IMG/VR virus record: IMGVR_UViG_3300032117_000037
Location: 1 to 54,713 of that record
Length of the DNA stretch: 54,713 nt
Reading direction: 5' to 3' (one strand)
Source of the DNA: a virus
Positions 33,336 through 41,166 of the stretch are shown in pieces. A program made the translations under genes and the position numbers. The notes under the pieces are model-generated. The model ran no database searches. It had not been told where the DNA came from and was given only the letters and a program-made list of their open reading frames with translations. Numbering within the stretch: the first letter of the stretch is position 1; each line of letters begins with the position of its first letter.

Positions 33336-33536
33336 TTACTTAGAGTAACCGCCACCACACATTTTTTCAACGATTTCATGGTGATGTTTGTGACCATGCA
33401 TACCGCCATCGTGGTGTTTTAAGTGTTTTTCAACGTGTTCATGGTGATGAATATGACCGCCATGTGCGTGATGACCATCGTGATGCTTCATATGGTCTGC
33501 TACGTGTTCGTGATGATGTTTGTGACCGTGTTTCAT
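33336..33536 (-). CDS. Histidine-rich protein (25 His in 66 residues)
   Basis: Three near-repeats, each with HKHHHEHV or HIHHHEHV then K-H-(M/L)-KHHDG, end with a CGGGYSK tail. Counting from the sequence, 25 of 66 residues are His (38%). Such density binds transition metals such as Ni, Zn, Cu or Fe in known His-rich proteins; metal storage, a virion metal site or a pH-responsive element are possible. ATG 33536 is preceded by AAGGAGCAATAT. One base separates it from the basic protein gene. Confidence 0.7.
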   Translation of the reverse strand: MKHGHKHHHEHVADHMKHHDGHHAHGGHIHHHEHVEKHLKHHDGGMHGHKHHHEIVEKMCGGGYSK

Positions 33537-33546
33537 ATATTGCTCC

Positions 33547-33750
33547 TTAAATAAATTTACCTTTTGTTATACCACGTTTTTCAATACCATGACCTCTAAC
33601 CTTACCACCTTTAGCTTTTTTAACTACAGGCCCCATATCAACTTCACCAACACCTTTTGGTACTGGATGAGTTTGAGTAGGTAATGCTTTAGTTTCTGGT
33701 GACATATCACCAGCTTTAACTATTGGAACAGGTTTAATATCTGATGCCAT
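33547..33750 (-). CDS. Small basic protein with IEKRGITKGK end
   Basis: Sixty-seven residues: DIKPVPIVKAGDMSPE, then VVKKAKGGKVRGHGIEKRG and ITKGKFI. The last ten residues match the C-terminus of the next upstream protein (IAKRGHTKGKYC), so both share a KRGxTKGK tag. Pro/Lys/Gly-rich, probably disordered. Confidence 0.55.
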   Translation of the reverse strand: MASDIKPVPIVKAGDMSPETKALPTQTHPVPKGVGEVDMGPVVKKAKGGKVRGHGIEKRGITKGKFI

Positions 33751-33752
33751 GA

Positions 33753-34343
33753 TTAACAGTATTTACCTTTTGTGTGACCACGTTTAGCAATACCGTCAGC
33801 AACCTTAGCATAGCCACCTTTACGCATAGGTTTTACATCTTTAGGAGCAACTGTTTTACCAGAATCACCCAAGTTGTGACCTTTTGTATGACCACGTTTT
33901 TGAACTGCTGATTCACCGTGTTTTGTTAATTTGTTAGAACCTTTTTCAACATCTTCTGACATTGATTTAGGACCCATTGTTTCTTTTTCTTTAAACATTT
34001 TAGTTTTACCACCTTCTGCGTGTTTATGAACTTTACCACCGTGCTTAAGATTTAATCCACGTGTGTGACCAGATTTTTGAACAGCGTGTTCACCATGTTT
34101 TAATGGTCTTTCACCTGCTTCAATTGCTGGATCTTCTGTTGGGCCACCTTTAGCCATTTTCTTCATGTGTGATTTACCACCATGCTTCATACCAACGCCA
34201 CCTGGACCACCCATACCAACTGGTGGAACACCTGGAACTGGAGATGCTTGTGGAGGAACCATAGGTGTACGAGCCATTGGAGCACGCATTGGAGCTCTTA
34301 CTGGAACTGGTACTGGTACTATTTTTGTTCTTGTTTTTGCCAT
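33753..34343 (-). CDS. Lys/His/Gly-rich protein with KRGHTKGK repeats
   Basis: A 196-residue protein. A Pro/Met-rich N-terminus (VPVRAPMRAPMA) precedes three versions of a repeat: VQKSGHTRGLNLKHGGK, VQKRGHTKGHNLGDSGK and IAKRGHTKGKYC. Very basic and low complexity. The shared repeat with the 33547 gene suggests a common partner or processing signal. Function unknown; located with other small basic virion-region proteins. Confidence 0.55.
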   Translation of the reverse strand: MAKTRTKIVPVPVPVRAPMRAPMARTPMVPPQASPVPGVPPVGMGGPGGVGMKHGGKSHMKKMAKGGPTEDPAIEAGERPLKHGEHAVQKSGHTRGLNLKHGGKVHKHAEGGKTKMFKEKETMGPKSMSEDVEKGSNKLTKHGESAVQKRGHTKGHNLGDSGKTVAPKDVKPMRKGGYAKVADGIAKRGHTKGKYC

Positions 34344-34362
34344 GTTATTTACCTTTTAAATG

Positions 34363-34890
34363 TTAGTTACAATTCCATCTTTTTAGAGATGCTGCTTTAC
34401 GAGTAGGTCTGCCTTTTTCATCTTTCATAGGACCTGGCATTCCACTCATTCTAGCACAAAATGATCTTTTGCGTGCACCTCCTTGCGGCTGAGGCGCTTT
34501 TAAGTGACTACCAGTTTCCCTATTGTATTTAGCACGACCTTTAGCTGTAAGTCCAGCACCTTTGGACACTGGTAATTTCTCACCACGTCCAACAGATAAT
34601 GAAACTCCACCTTTTTTCATCTTAGCTGTCTTGGCAGATTCTTTAAATGCTTTAGCAGTTGGAGCACCTTTAGCTCCTGGTTTACGCATATGTTCACCAC
34701 TACCGTGAGCTATACGCTCCTGTTTAGCGTGAATGTTTGCATAAAGGCCGCCATATTTAAATTTCTTACCTTTGTCAGCTTCGGCAAAGTCTTTACCTAC
34801 AGATTGGGGAATACCTACTTTTTTAGCAAAGGCTTTATTATGAGCCACTGCTTCCATGAGTCTATGTTGTTTTGCTGATTTACTGGGCAT
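34363..34890 (-). CDS. Basic virion-region protein, DUF6321-like C-terminus
   Basis: A 175-residue protein. The N-terminus SKSAKQHRLMEAVAHNKAFAKKVGIPQSVGKDF is common in phage core-type proteins. The C-terminus SKGAGLTAKGRAKYNRETGS and GGARKRSFCARMSGMPGP then RPTRKAASLKRWNC fits the DUF6321 pattern. The conserved Cys and Arg/Lys content suggests nucleic-acid binding inside the capsid. Overlaps the next gene by 11 bases. Confidence 0.65.
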   Translation of the reverse strand: MPSKSAKQHRLMEAVAHNKAFAKKVGIPQSVGKDFAEADKGKKFKYGGLYANIHAKQERIAHGSGEHMRKPGAKGAPTAKAFKESAKTAKMKKGGVSLSVGRGEKLPVSKGAGLTAKGRAKYNRETGSHLKAPQPQGGARKRSFCARMSGMPGPMKDEKGRPTRKAASLKRWNCN

Positions 34891-35134
34891 GATGTTGTCT
34901 GATTAGTTCGTCAATCTTACTTTCTAATTTAGAGAATCTACCATCTAAGTGGGATACAATTCTATCTAATTCAGCTTGAGTTACATTGTCTCGTGCAATT
35001 TCTTCACGAGTACGATTAAGTAAAATGCTTATTCTTTGTAACTCATCAAACTTGTCTTTAACAATAAAACCAACAATACCAACAGTGACTGACAGGATAA
35101 AGTTCCATGCCAACATGATATCGTTAGCTGACAT
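34880..35134 (-). CDS. Small membrane/coiled-coil protein
   Basis: Eighty-four residues: one N-terminal hydrophobic helix (MLAWNFILSVTVGIVGFIVK), then a coiled-coil region (LLNRTREEIARDNVTQAELDRI; RFSKLESKIDELIRQ). XhlA-like topology. Often found in aquatic podoviruses in this place; it may be virion-associated or act in lysis control. Two bases separate it from the next gene. Confidence 0.6.
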   Translation of the reverse strand: MSANDIMLAWNFILSVTVGIVGFIVKDKFDELQRISILLNRTREEIARDNVTQAELDRIVSHLDGRFSKLESKIDELIRQHHAQ

Positions 35135-35136
35135 GA

Positions 35137-35961
35137 TTAAAAGTATCCTGGGAATGTATTGCCAGCATCAGGATTGTTTTTGATAAGTTTACCATTAATA
35201 ACAGCACCAACTTGAACATTGCTACTATTATTGGTTCCTATTTGCCAAATAATGTCTGATTTTTCTGGATAAAAGAATGGTGTACTTGATCTATCAATAG
35301 TAAATACTGAAGTAAATGCTTGTTGTAATACATCAAATTGAACGCCAGTATTATTATTTTTAGACAATACATTGTAATACATTTGACTACCAGTGTATCC
35401 ATTGTCAGTATTAATTTCAACTTGATATAAATAATAACTATATCCTGCAGGAACAGTATAAATAGCAGCTTGTGTTTTACCAATACCAGGATTAATTTGT
35501 GCAACAATATTAGATCCTTGTGATGCTGTGATTGTTCCTACATTAGTGACTTGGCTAGTGCCTGGAACAACCATGGTCATGCTATTCACTCTGTAATAAC
35601 TATTAATAGTTGTAACAGAAGAAGTACCATTTAACAATATAATTTCTGATATAGGATTAAAGTTTGCATCTAACCCAGAAATAGAAATAGCTGCTTTTGT
35701 ATTATCAGAAGCAGATGAACTGACTAAAACTAAATTAGCTGCAGAAGCTGGGAAAGTATATGCTGTTGCATTTTCCCATATAGCAATCGTTGCATTTTGT
35801 GCTGTTGTGGTTGAAGAAATAGCTGTATTGTAACCAAATATATTAACATTTGAATGACCATATACTTGACCACGAGCTACTTGTAAGTCAAATGGCTCAT
35901 ATTTAGCCTGACGTGTAATTGAGTTTACAACATTATTTGTTTTTGGTACTGGATATACCAT
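35137..35961 (-). CDS. Beta-rich virion protein
   Basis: A 274-residue protein rich in Ser/Thr/Asn/Ile with no Cys. Motifs: KYEPFDLQVARGQVYGHSNVN and AAIYTVPAGYSYYLYQVEI. Probably a capsid- or tail-decoration protein. It is preceded by a terminator-like hairpin at 35986-36003, so it may need read-through or have its own promoter. Confidence 0.55.
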   Translation of the reverse strand: MVYPVPKTNNVVNSITRQAKYEPFDLQVARGQVYGHSNVNIFGYNTAISSTTTAQNATIAIWENATAYTFPASAANLVLVSSSASDNTKAAISISGLDANFNPISEIILLNGTSSVTTINSYYRVNSMTMVVPGTSQVTNVGTITASQGSNIVAQINPGIGKTQAAIYTVPAGYSYYLYQVEINTDNGYTGSQMYYNVLSKNNNTGVQFDVLQQAFTSVFTIDRSSTPFFYPEKSDIIWQIGTNNSSNVQVGAVINGKLIKNNPDAGNTFPGYF

Positions 35962-35985
35962 GATTAATCTCCTAAAGTTAAAGAA

Positions 35986-36003
35986 TGGGGGACGAATCCC
36001 CCA
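35986..36003 (-). terminator. Hairpin with TTCG loop between virion genes
   Basis: On the minus strand TGGGGGA-TTCG-TCCCCCA is a perfect 7-bp stem with a UUCG-type loop, followed by TTCTTTAACTTT. This resembles an intrinsic terminator or RNA-stabilising 3' end just after the 36014-36715 gene. The T-run is weak, so partial termination is expected. Confidence 0.6.
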
Positions 36004-36013
36004 CCAAGATTAA

Positions 36014-36715
36014 TTAATCAAAGTTACCGTATGGGTATGTTGTAGAATTACCAATGTTCATGTCAAGTTGGTTATAACGAACTGTTACTTCAATTTGACC
36101 TGTTGTTGGTGTAGCTAAACTAGAACCAGTAATTGCTAATGTAACAACAACTTGGCTAAACCATGAAGGTTGTTGACCAGGTTGAATATTTTGTACATCT
36201 TGTAATGTTGCACCAGAGTATGTTAATTGTGTACCAACAAATGTTGCAGTACCACGAGTTGCTGAAGTTACAGCAGCCATAGTAGCGTAAACGCCAGTTG
36301 ATGTAGCAAAGTTATTTGAAACATATGGTTGAATAGATGTAGCTGTATGTGTACCATCTGAAGGTAATGTACCAACATCAACAATGATGTCAGTAATATT
36401 TGATGAGTATGGTAATAAGAATACAACACCACGATAAGCAGTACCAGTAGCATCAGCTGTAGGAGCAGAAGCTTTAGTTGGACCATTGGTGCTATAAACA
36501 CCAGATTGTGGAGTCCAGATTGTAGCTGTGTTATTTGGAATGTTGCTTGATGTAACAAATGCACCAGAACCACCACCGTAATTAGCTGTGTTTGGAGTTG
36601 TTACTGAGAAATCTAAAAGTGCAGACTGAACTAAGTCAGTGTAGCCCACATCACGTTGTGGACCAAAACGGTTGTCACCCGATAGAATCGGGCCGTCAAA
36701 GGTAGAACGAGCCAT
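36014..36715 (-). CDS. Beta-rich virion protein MARSTFDGPILSGDNRFGP type
   Basis: A 233-residue protein starting MARSTFDGPILSGDNRFGP, a phrase common in aquatic-podovirus structural genes. The rest is Ser/Thr/Asn-rich with IIVDVGTLPSDGT and VEVTVRYNQL-type endings. It is the first gene of a minus-strand subunit downstream of the plus-strand glycan island, with AAGGAT upstream of ATG. It may be highly expressed given the structured leader and the following hairpin. Confidence 0.65.
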   Translation of the reverse strand: MARSTFDGPILSGDNRFGPQRDVGYTDLVQSALLDFSVTTPNTANYGGGSGAFVTSSNIPNNTATIWTPQSGVYSTNGPTKASAPTADATGTAYRGVVFLLPYSSNITDIIVDVGTLPSDGTHTATSIQPYVSNNFATSTGVYATMAAVTSATRGTATFVGTQLTYSGATLQDVQNIQPGQQPSWFSQVVVTLAITGSSLATPTTGQIEVTVRYNQLDMNIGNSTTYPYGNFD

Positions 36716-36737
36716 AATATATCCTTATGCAAAAGTC

Positions 36738-36782
36738 CTCTTATCAATCATTGCATTGTCTGCTGGGGCAGTCCGATAAGAG
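36738..36782 (-). promoter_or_regulatory. Stem-loop in leader of the 36014-36715 gene
   Basis: CTCTTATC (36738-36745) and GATAAGAG (36775-36782) form a perfect 8-bp inverted repeat around a 29-base loop in the 130-base gap between divergent transcripts. In the minus transcript it would lie just 5' of the RBS region, possibly protecting the mRNA or regulating translation. Nearby TATAAT (36795-36800, plus strand) is a possible -10 for the glycan island, but with no good -35. The remaining gap sequence shows nothing else I can support. Confidence 0.4.
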
Positions 36783-36854
36783 TAATCACCCAGATATAAT
36801 ATTCTTGCATAAAATGCTTGAAATTGCAACAAATATCTATTAATATTGCAAACT

Positions 36855-38429
36855 ATGAGAGCATATCCAGAGCAGGTTTTACACCAATATAATCAAGCAT
36901 TTTCCTTGAAATTACAAGGTAAAGTCCAAGAAGCATTAACTCAATGTGAGTCTATTTTAAAGATTCATCCAACTTATTCTTTAGCCCTTCAGCTCATAGG
37001 CATAATATTTGCAGAAGTCAAGAACTATCCCATGTCTTTAGAATACTTTACAAGAGCCATGAAGCATGATAGGAAGAATGCGGCTATTTATAGTAATCGT
37101 GGCAATGTTTACCAAGATACCAAACAATATGACTTGGCTTTAGCTGATTTTGATCGTGCCATAAGTATCAAAAGAGACTTTGTTGAGGCTCATTATAATA
37201 AAGGCAATTGTTGTAAAGAGATGAATCAATATGAAAAAGCTATAGAATGCTACAAAAGAACACTAGTCTTTAATCCAAAATACAAGGATGCCTATACAAA
37301 TATGGGTACTTGTTATCAAAATTTACAACAGTTTGATAAGTCAGTTGAATGTTACGATAAGACGATTGAGATCAATCCACAAGACTGGATGGCTTATAAC
37401 AATAAAGGTTATGCATTACATGTATTAATGAACCTAGACGAGTCTATTAAAACATATGATCAAGCTATATCATCTAATCCAGATAACCCAGATCCTAAGT
37501 TTAATAAAGGACTTGTAGAGCTTTTAAAGGGTGATTGGGAAAAAGGTTGGGAAGGACATGAAGTTAGATGGACTAATCGTTTTTCTCCAGTTAAATTGCC
37601 TAAACTTTGGAAGGGTGAGGATCTAACAGATAAAACAATCTTTATTCATCACGAACAAGGTATTGGTGATACGATCCAATTCTGTCGTTATCTTAAGCTT
37701 TTAAAAGCTAAAAAGATTATTGTAGCTGTTAAGCCAGAAGCTTTTGCCTTATTAAAATCCATGCCTGAAATAGATGAGATCTATGATGACTTATCTAAAG
37801 TAAATGAGAATGATTATCATTATCAATCACCATTTATGTCATTGCCTTATATATTTAAAACAAGACCTAACAACATTCCGCATGATGTTCCTTATCTATT
37901 TGCACCAGAAGATCGTGTAGCTTATTGGAAAGATAAGTTAAAGGATGATAAGAAGTTTAAAGTAGGACTTGTATGGTCTGGTGGATTTAGAGCAGATCAG
38001 CCAGAATTATGGGCTGTTAATAATAGACGTAATGTTCCATTAGATAAGTTAGCTTCATTCCAAAATGAAAACATATCATTTTACAGTTTACAAAAAGGTG
38101 AGTTTGCTGAAGCTGAATTAAAGAACTCTAAAGTATGGAATATGATTGATTATACTTCTGAGTTACAAGACTTCTCAGATACTGCTGCATTGATTGAAAA
38201 TCTTGATCTTATAATCTCTGTAGATACATCGACTGCACACGTAGCTGGTGCTCTAAACAAACCTGTATGGATGATGAATCGATTTGACACATGCTGGAGA
38301 TGGTTAACAGAAGGCAACAAAACAGATTGGTATCCAAGTATGACTATCTATAGACAGAATAGTTTCAACAATTGGTATAACGTGATTAACAATATTGCAA
38401 TAGACCTACATGCACTTTCCAGAAGATAA
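36855..38429 (+). CDS. TPR-domain glycosyltransferase
   Basis: I prefer ATG 36855 over the TTG at 36846; no RBS is clear for either. Residues about 10-210 hold five or six tetratricopeptide repeats (AIYSNRGNVYQDTKQYDLALADF). The C-terminal half has FIHHEQGIGDTIQFCRYL, KVGLVWSGG, and DLIISVDTSTAHVAGALNKPVWMM, typical of GT9/heptosyltransferase-like or SPINDLY-type enzymes. It would attach sugar to a protein or glycan. It is the first of three plus-strand genes inserted in a minus-strand structural operon and overlaps the next by 20 bases. Confidence 0.88.
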   Translation: MRAYPEQVLHQYNQAFSLKLQGKVQEALTQCESILKIHPTYSLALQLIGIIFAEVKNYPMSLEYFTRAMKHDRKNAAIYSNRGNVYQDTKQYDLALADFDRAISIKRDFVEAHYNKGNCCKEMNQYEKAIECYKRTLVFNPKYKDAYTNMGTCYQNLQQFDKSVECYDKTIEINPQDWMAYNNKGYALHVLMNLDESIKTYDQAISSNPDNPDPKFNKGLVELLKGDWEKGWEGHEVRWTNRFSPVKLPKLWKGEDLTDKTIFIHHEQGIGDTIQFCRYLKLLKAKKIIVAVKPEAFALLKSMPEIDEIYDDLSKVNENDYHYQSPFMSLPYIFKTRPNNIPHDVPYLFAPEDRVAYWKDKLKDDKKFKVGLVWSGGFRADQPELWAVNNRRNVPLDKLASFQNENISFYSLQKGEFAEAELKNSKVWNMIDYTSELQDFSDTAALIENLDLIISVDTSTAHVAGALNKPVWMMNRFDTCWRWLTEGNKTDWYPSMTIYRQNSFNNWYNVINNIAIDLHALSRR

Positions 38430-39168
38430 TCTTTACCTTGTAGATGGAGGTATTGGAGACTTCCTCCAATTTGTGCCATTTATGCTTCAATATAAGCGTA
38501 GATACTTTGTTTTAACGCATTTTAAAGGTGCTAAAGAGCTTATGTTAGCTTTAAATGTCATGCCTGATACGTTAATGTATTACTCTACAGAACCTGAAAA
38601 AGTAGAGAAAATTAAACAAATTGCACTCCATAATACCATCAATCAATGTCCAAGACATTTTTACTTCTACGGTAATCCATTCCCAAAACAAAAGCCATTA
38701 TTTGATAATGATAAAAAGACTATTGGTGTTCATCTAAATGGAAGTAAGTTCTCTTTAGAATGGCAAATAGCCCATAATATGATTACTAAATCTATTCCTT
38801 CAAAGATTATAGAGTCTTTTAAAGATTACAATGTGATTGTATTTGGATTGCCTGAAGACTTAGAAGGTTTAGAAGAGTCTGATCATGTGAAGTTTGTTTG
38901 TTATAAAGATATAGCCAAAAGCTTTGCTTATGTTGAACAGTGTGATTATGTGGTGGCTGCAGATAGTTCTGTTAAAACCATGAGCTCTATGTTACGCATT
39001 CCTACATTCGTATGGATGGCAGATAACGAAGATCCATTTAGAGATAAGATCTTTATTGATCAATATGTCAAAGATGGCATTATGAAAACATTCAAATATA
39101 AAAATGCTTTTGATGATATGGATGAAGGCATCAAGCAAACCATGGAGTTTTTAAATGAATCCAAATAA
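38410..39168 (+). CDS. GT9/heptosyltransferase-like protein
   Basis: A 252-residue protein with DGGIGDFLQFVPFM near the N-terminus (sugar-nucleotide site), KKTIGVHLNGSKFSLEW and CDYVVAADSSVKTMSSMLRIPTFVWM, all corresponding to GT9-type motifs; shorter than typical (about 340). Probably acts with the TPR-glycosyltransferase on the same glycan. Overlaps FkbM-gene start by 14 bases. Confidence 0.75.
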   Translation: MHFPEDNLYLVDGGIGDFLQFVPFMLQYKRRYFVLTHFKGAKELMLALNVMPDTLMYYSTEPEKVEKIKQIALHNTINQCPRHFYFYGNPFPKQKPLFDNDKKTIGVHLNGSKFSLEWQIAHNMITKSIPSKIIESFKDYNVIVFGLPEDLEGLEESDHVKFVCYKDIAKSFAYVEQCDYVVAADSSVKTMSSMLRIPTFVWMADNEDPFRDKIFIDQYVKDGIMKTFKYKNAFDDMDEGIKQTMEFLNESK

Positions 39169-39892
39169 AGTAGTTAATTCACAATATGGTCAAATCATCA
39201 TAAATACAAACGATAAGGGAGTTGGAGCTTCTATATCTGAAGGATCATATTTTGAGCCTGAAAATATAAACATTATGATTGGAGTGATCAACACACTTCT
39301 ACAAAGAAAAGACAAAATTACATTCTATGATGTAGGTGCTAACATTGGAACACATACGTTAGCCATAGCTAGTACATTCAAAAATAAAGTATTTATAAGA
39401 TCATTTGAAGCTCAAAGACAAGTTTATTATATGTTATGCGGAACTATTGCTTTAAATGGATTACGCAATGTATATGCTCACCATTGTGCCGTTGGTGGCT
39501 ATTATGGTTTGATTGATATTGATTTACCAGATTACAATGTAAGACAAAACTTTGGTGGTCTTGAGATTAAAGAGATAGATAAATCAGATAATCAAGATAT
39601 GATTTTTAATAGTTCAGAAAACATTGAAATGATGAGATTAGATCAGTTTCATGAACCTATTGATTTCATCAAAATGGATATTGAGGGAATGGAGGAAGAG
39701 GCTTTATTTAGATCCTCGCTTATGCTTGAGGAGTATATGCCTGTTTGCTACGTGGAAATATTTAAATCTAATCAAGATCGCATTTTTAGCTTCTTTAAAA
39801 GCCTTGGCTATAAATGCTATTCAAATGGTCAAGATATGCTTGCTATGCCGACTGGCATGGATGTAACTATTCTAAATTTTAATCCTGTATAA
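39155..39892 (+). CDS. FkbM-family SAM-dependent methyltransferase
   Basis: A 245-residue protein. FYDVGANIGTHTLAIA (about 57-71) is the SAM-binding glycine motif; FEAQRQVYY and NVYAHHCAVGG follow; DFIKMDIEGMEEEAL is the FkbM signature. Such enzymes O-methylate sugars or polyketides. In this context it probably methylates a sugar added by the two upstream glycosyltransferases, on virion proteins or host surface. Followed by a bidirectional terminator. Confidence 0.88.
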   Translation: MNPNKVVNSQYGQIIINTNDKGVGASISEGSYFEPENINIMIGVINTLLQRKDKITFYDVGANIGTHTLAIASTFKNKVFIRSFEAQRQVYYMLCGTIALNGLRNVYAHHCAVGGYYGLIDIDLPDYNVRQNFGGLEIKEIDKSDNQDMIFNSSENIEMMRLDQFHEPIDFIKMDIEGMEEEALFRSSLMLEEYMPVCYVEIFKSNQDRIFSFFKSLGYKCYSNGQDMLAMPTGMDVTILNFNPV

Positions 39893-39893
39893 A

Positions 39894-39912
39894 AAGCCCC
39901 TAGATGGGGCTT
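39894..39912. terminator. Bidirectional terminator between convergent genes
   Basis: AAGCCCC-TAGAT-GGGGCTT is a 7-bp stem. On the minus strand it is followed by TTTTTATAC, giving a good T-run; on the plus strand by CCTATTATT. It separates the plus-strand glycan island from the convergent minus-strand gene at 39917. Confidence 0.75.
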
Positions 39913-39916
39913 CCTA

Positions 39917-40174
39917 TTATTGTGCTGGAGTAACTCCTTGTGGAGTTACAGGAGCTTCTGGAGCAACTTCAGGAGTTGATCCTTCTACTGGTGTAATGGT
40001 AGCAACTTCAGCTGGACTTACAAACAAATGTTTAAAATGAGAGATTTCAACATTCATTGCAACTTCAATTGCACTTTCAATAGCACCAAAAAAGCTTTTT
40101 ACATAACCAAAAATAGTCTTAAGGATTTGTAAATGAGCCTTTACTAAGTTCCATAAATCTTTTAATAATTGCAT
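39917..40174 (-). CDS. Small amphipathic protein after major capsid gene
   Basis: Eighty-five residues: LLKDLWNLVKAHLQILKTIFG-YVKSFFGAIESA is an amphipathic helix region, then a Pro/Thr/Val tail (TPEVAPEAPVTPQGVTPAQ). RBS GGAG before ATG. It lies between two terminators, after the capsid gene. Membrane-associating or capsid-associated role possible; not recognised. Confidence 0.55.
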   Translation of the reverse strand: MQLLKDLWNLVKAHLQILKTIFGYVKSFFGAIESAIEVAMNVEISHFKHLFVSPAEVATITPVEGSTPEVAPEAPVTPQGVTPAQ

Positions 40175-40194
40175 ACTATCTCCTTTGTTAGATA

Positions 40195-40223
40195 AAAAAC
40201 CCCACTTTTTTAAGGTGGGGCTT
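40195..40223 (-). terminator. Strong intrinsic terminator after major capsid gene
   Basis: On the minus strand AAAGCCCCACC-TTAAAAAA-GTGGGG is followed by TTTTTTAT (stem 40200-40205 with 40215-40220). A classical Rho-independent signal 30 bases after the major capsid gene, which would limit transcription of downstream genes relative to capsid. Confidence 0.8.
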
Positions 40224-40251
40224 TCTATTTATCAACTAACTAGTTTCCTAA

Positions 40252-41154
40252 TTAGTATGAACCGTAAACACCTAGTGGATCAGAAACACCGAATGAATAA
40301 CGTTCACGAGATTTATATCTCACGTTACCAGTGTCAAAGTCACCGTCCATAGAGTTTTGTAGAGGTGTTCTAACGAACATTTTAAGACCATTAGGCACAT
40401 CTGTTGTTAAGAACCAAGCATTAGTTGCTGTTAAGAAGTGGTTAATTGTATAACCTTCTGGAACAGAACCGTTGTTCTTAATAGCATTGATGTCGTTGTT
40501 GTTTGTACCAACACGGAGTTCTGTGTCAAGTAAACGTGTAGCAACGAATTGTAATGCTGGTGGAACAACTAATTTGCGTGGTTTAGCAGCGATCAAGAGA
40601 CCACGTTCATCAGTCCATGCAGCGATTTGAATAACAGCATTTTCCAATGATGTTTCATTCAAGTCAGCAGGAGTTGATGGTGTGTTAGCATTAACGCCAC
40701 CAGACACCAATGGGTGTGCAGTAGAGAATAATGATTGACCGTCACCGTATGTGAAGTTTGAGTTGAAGCCGTTGTTTAAAACAGCAGCACCTTTAACTTG
40801 TTTTGTGTACGCCATAGCACGAGCTAATGCTTTAGTATAACGAGCTGATAATGAATCATACAAGTTATCTTCAATAGCTTCTTCAGTTAAGCTGAAGCCA
40901 AGAGCAATAGTTTCGTGGTTGTAGCGAGCAGTCCAAGCTTCTTGTGCATTGTCATATGCAATTGCTTGACCTTCGTTTTTAACTGGTGCAGCAGAGAAAC
41001 CAGAAAGTTTTGTTTCTTCTTCGAATGAACGTTCAGAAGTTTCGATTTCATAGATTTCTTTGTGTTCTTCACCATAACGAGCATATTCAAGACCGAACAA
41101 AGCGTTAAGTCCAGGTAATAGCTCTTTGAGTAGCTGGGCACGAGATATAGCCAT
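40252..41154 (-). CDS. Major capsid protein
   Basis: A 300-residue protein. RAQLLKELLPGLNALFGLEY at the N-terminus, ETIALGFSLTEEAIEDNLY, FSTAHPLVSGGVNANTP and GLLIAAKPRKLVVPPALQF match a capsid family of HK97-like fold in tailed phages. Position between the scaffold/decoration genes and a strong terminator fits the most abundant virion protein. GGAG lies upstream of ATG 41154. Confidence 0.85.
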   Translation of the reverse strand: MAISRAQLLKELLPGLNALFGLEYARYGEEHKEIYEIETSERSFEEETKLSGFSAAPVKNEGQAIAYDNAQEAWTARYNHETIALGFSLTEEAIEDNLYDSLSARYTKALARAMAYTKQVKGAAVLNNGFNSNFTYGDGQSLFSTAHPLVSGGVNANTPSTPADLNETSLENAVIQIAAWTDERGLLIAAKPRKLVVPPALQFVATRLLDTELRVGTNNNDINAIKNNGSVPEGYTINHFLTATNAWFLTTDVPNGLKMFVRTPLQNSMDGDFDTGNVRYKSRERYSFGVSDPLGVYGSY

Positions 41155-41166
41155 TTAAATTTCTCC

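Noticed and set aside
36716-36854. tRNA-like folding in the gap before the glycan island
   Set aside because: Only a single long stem is seen; no T-arm or anticodon-arm consensus.
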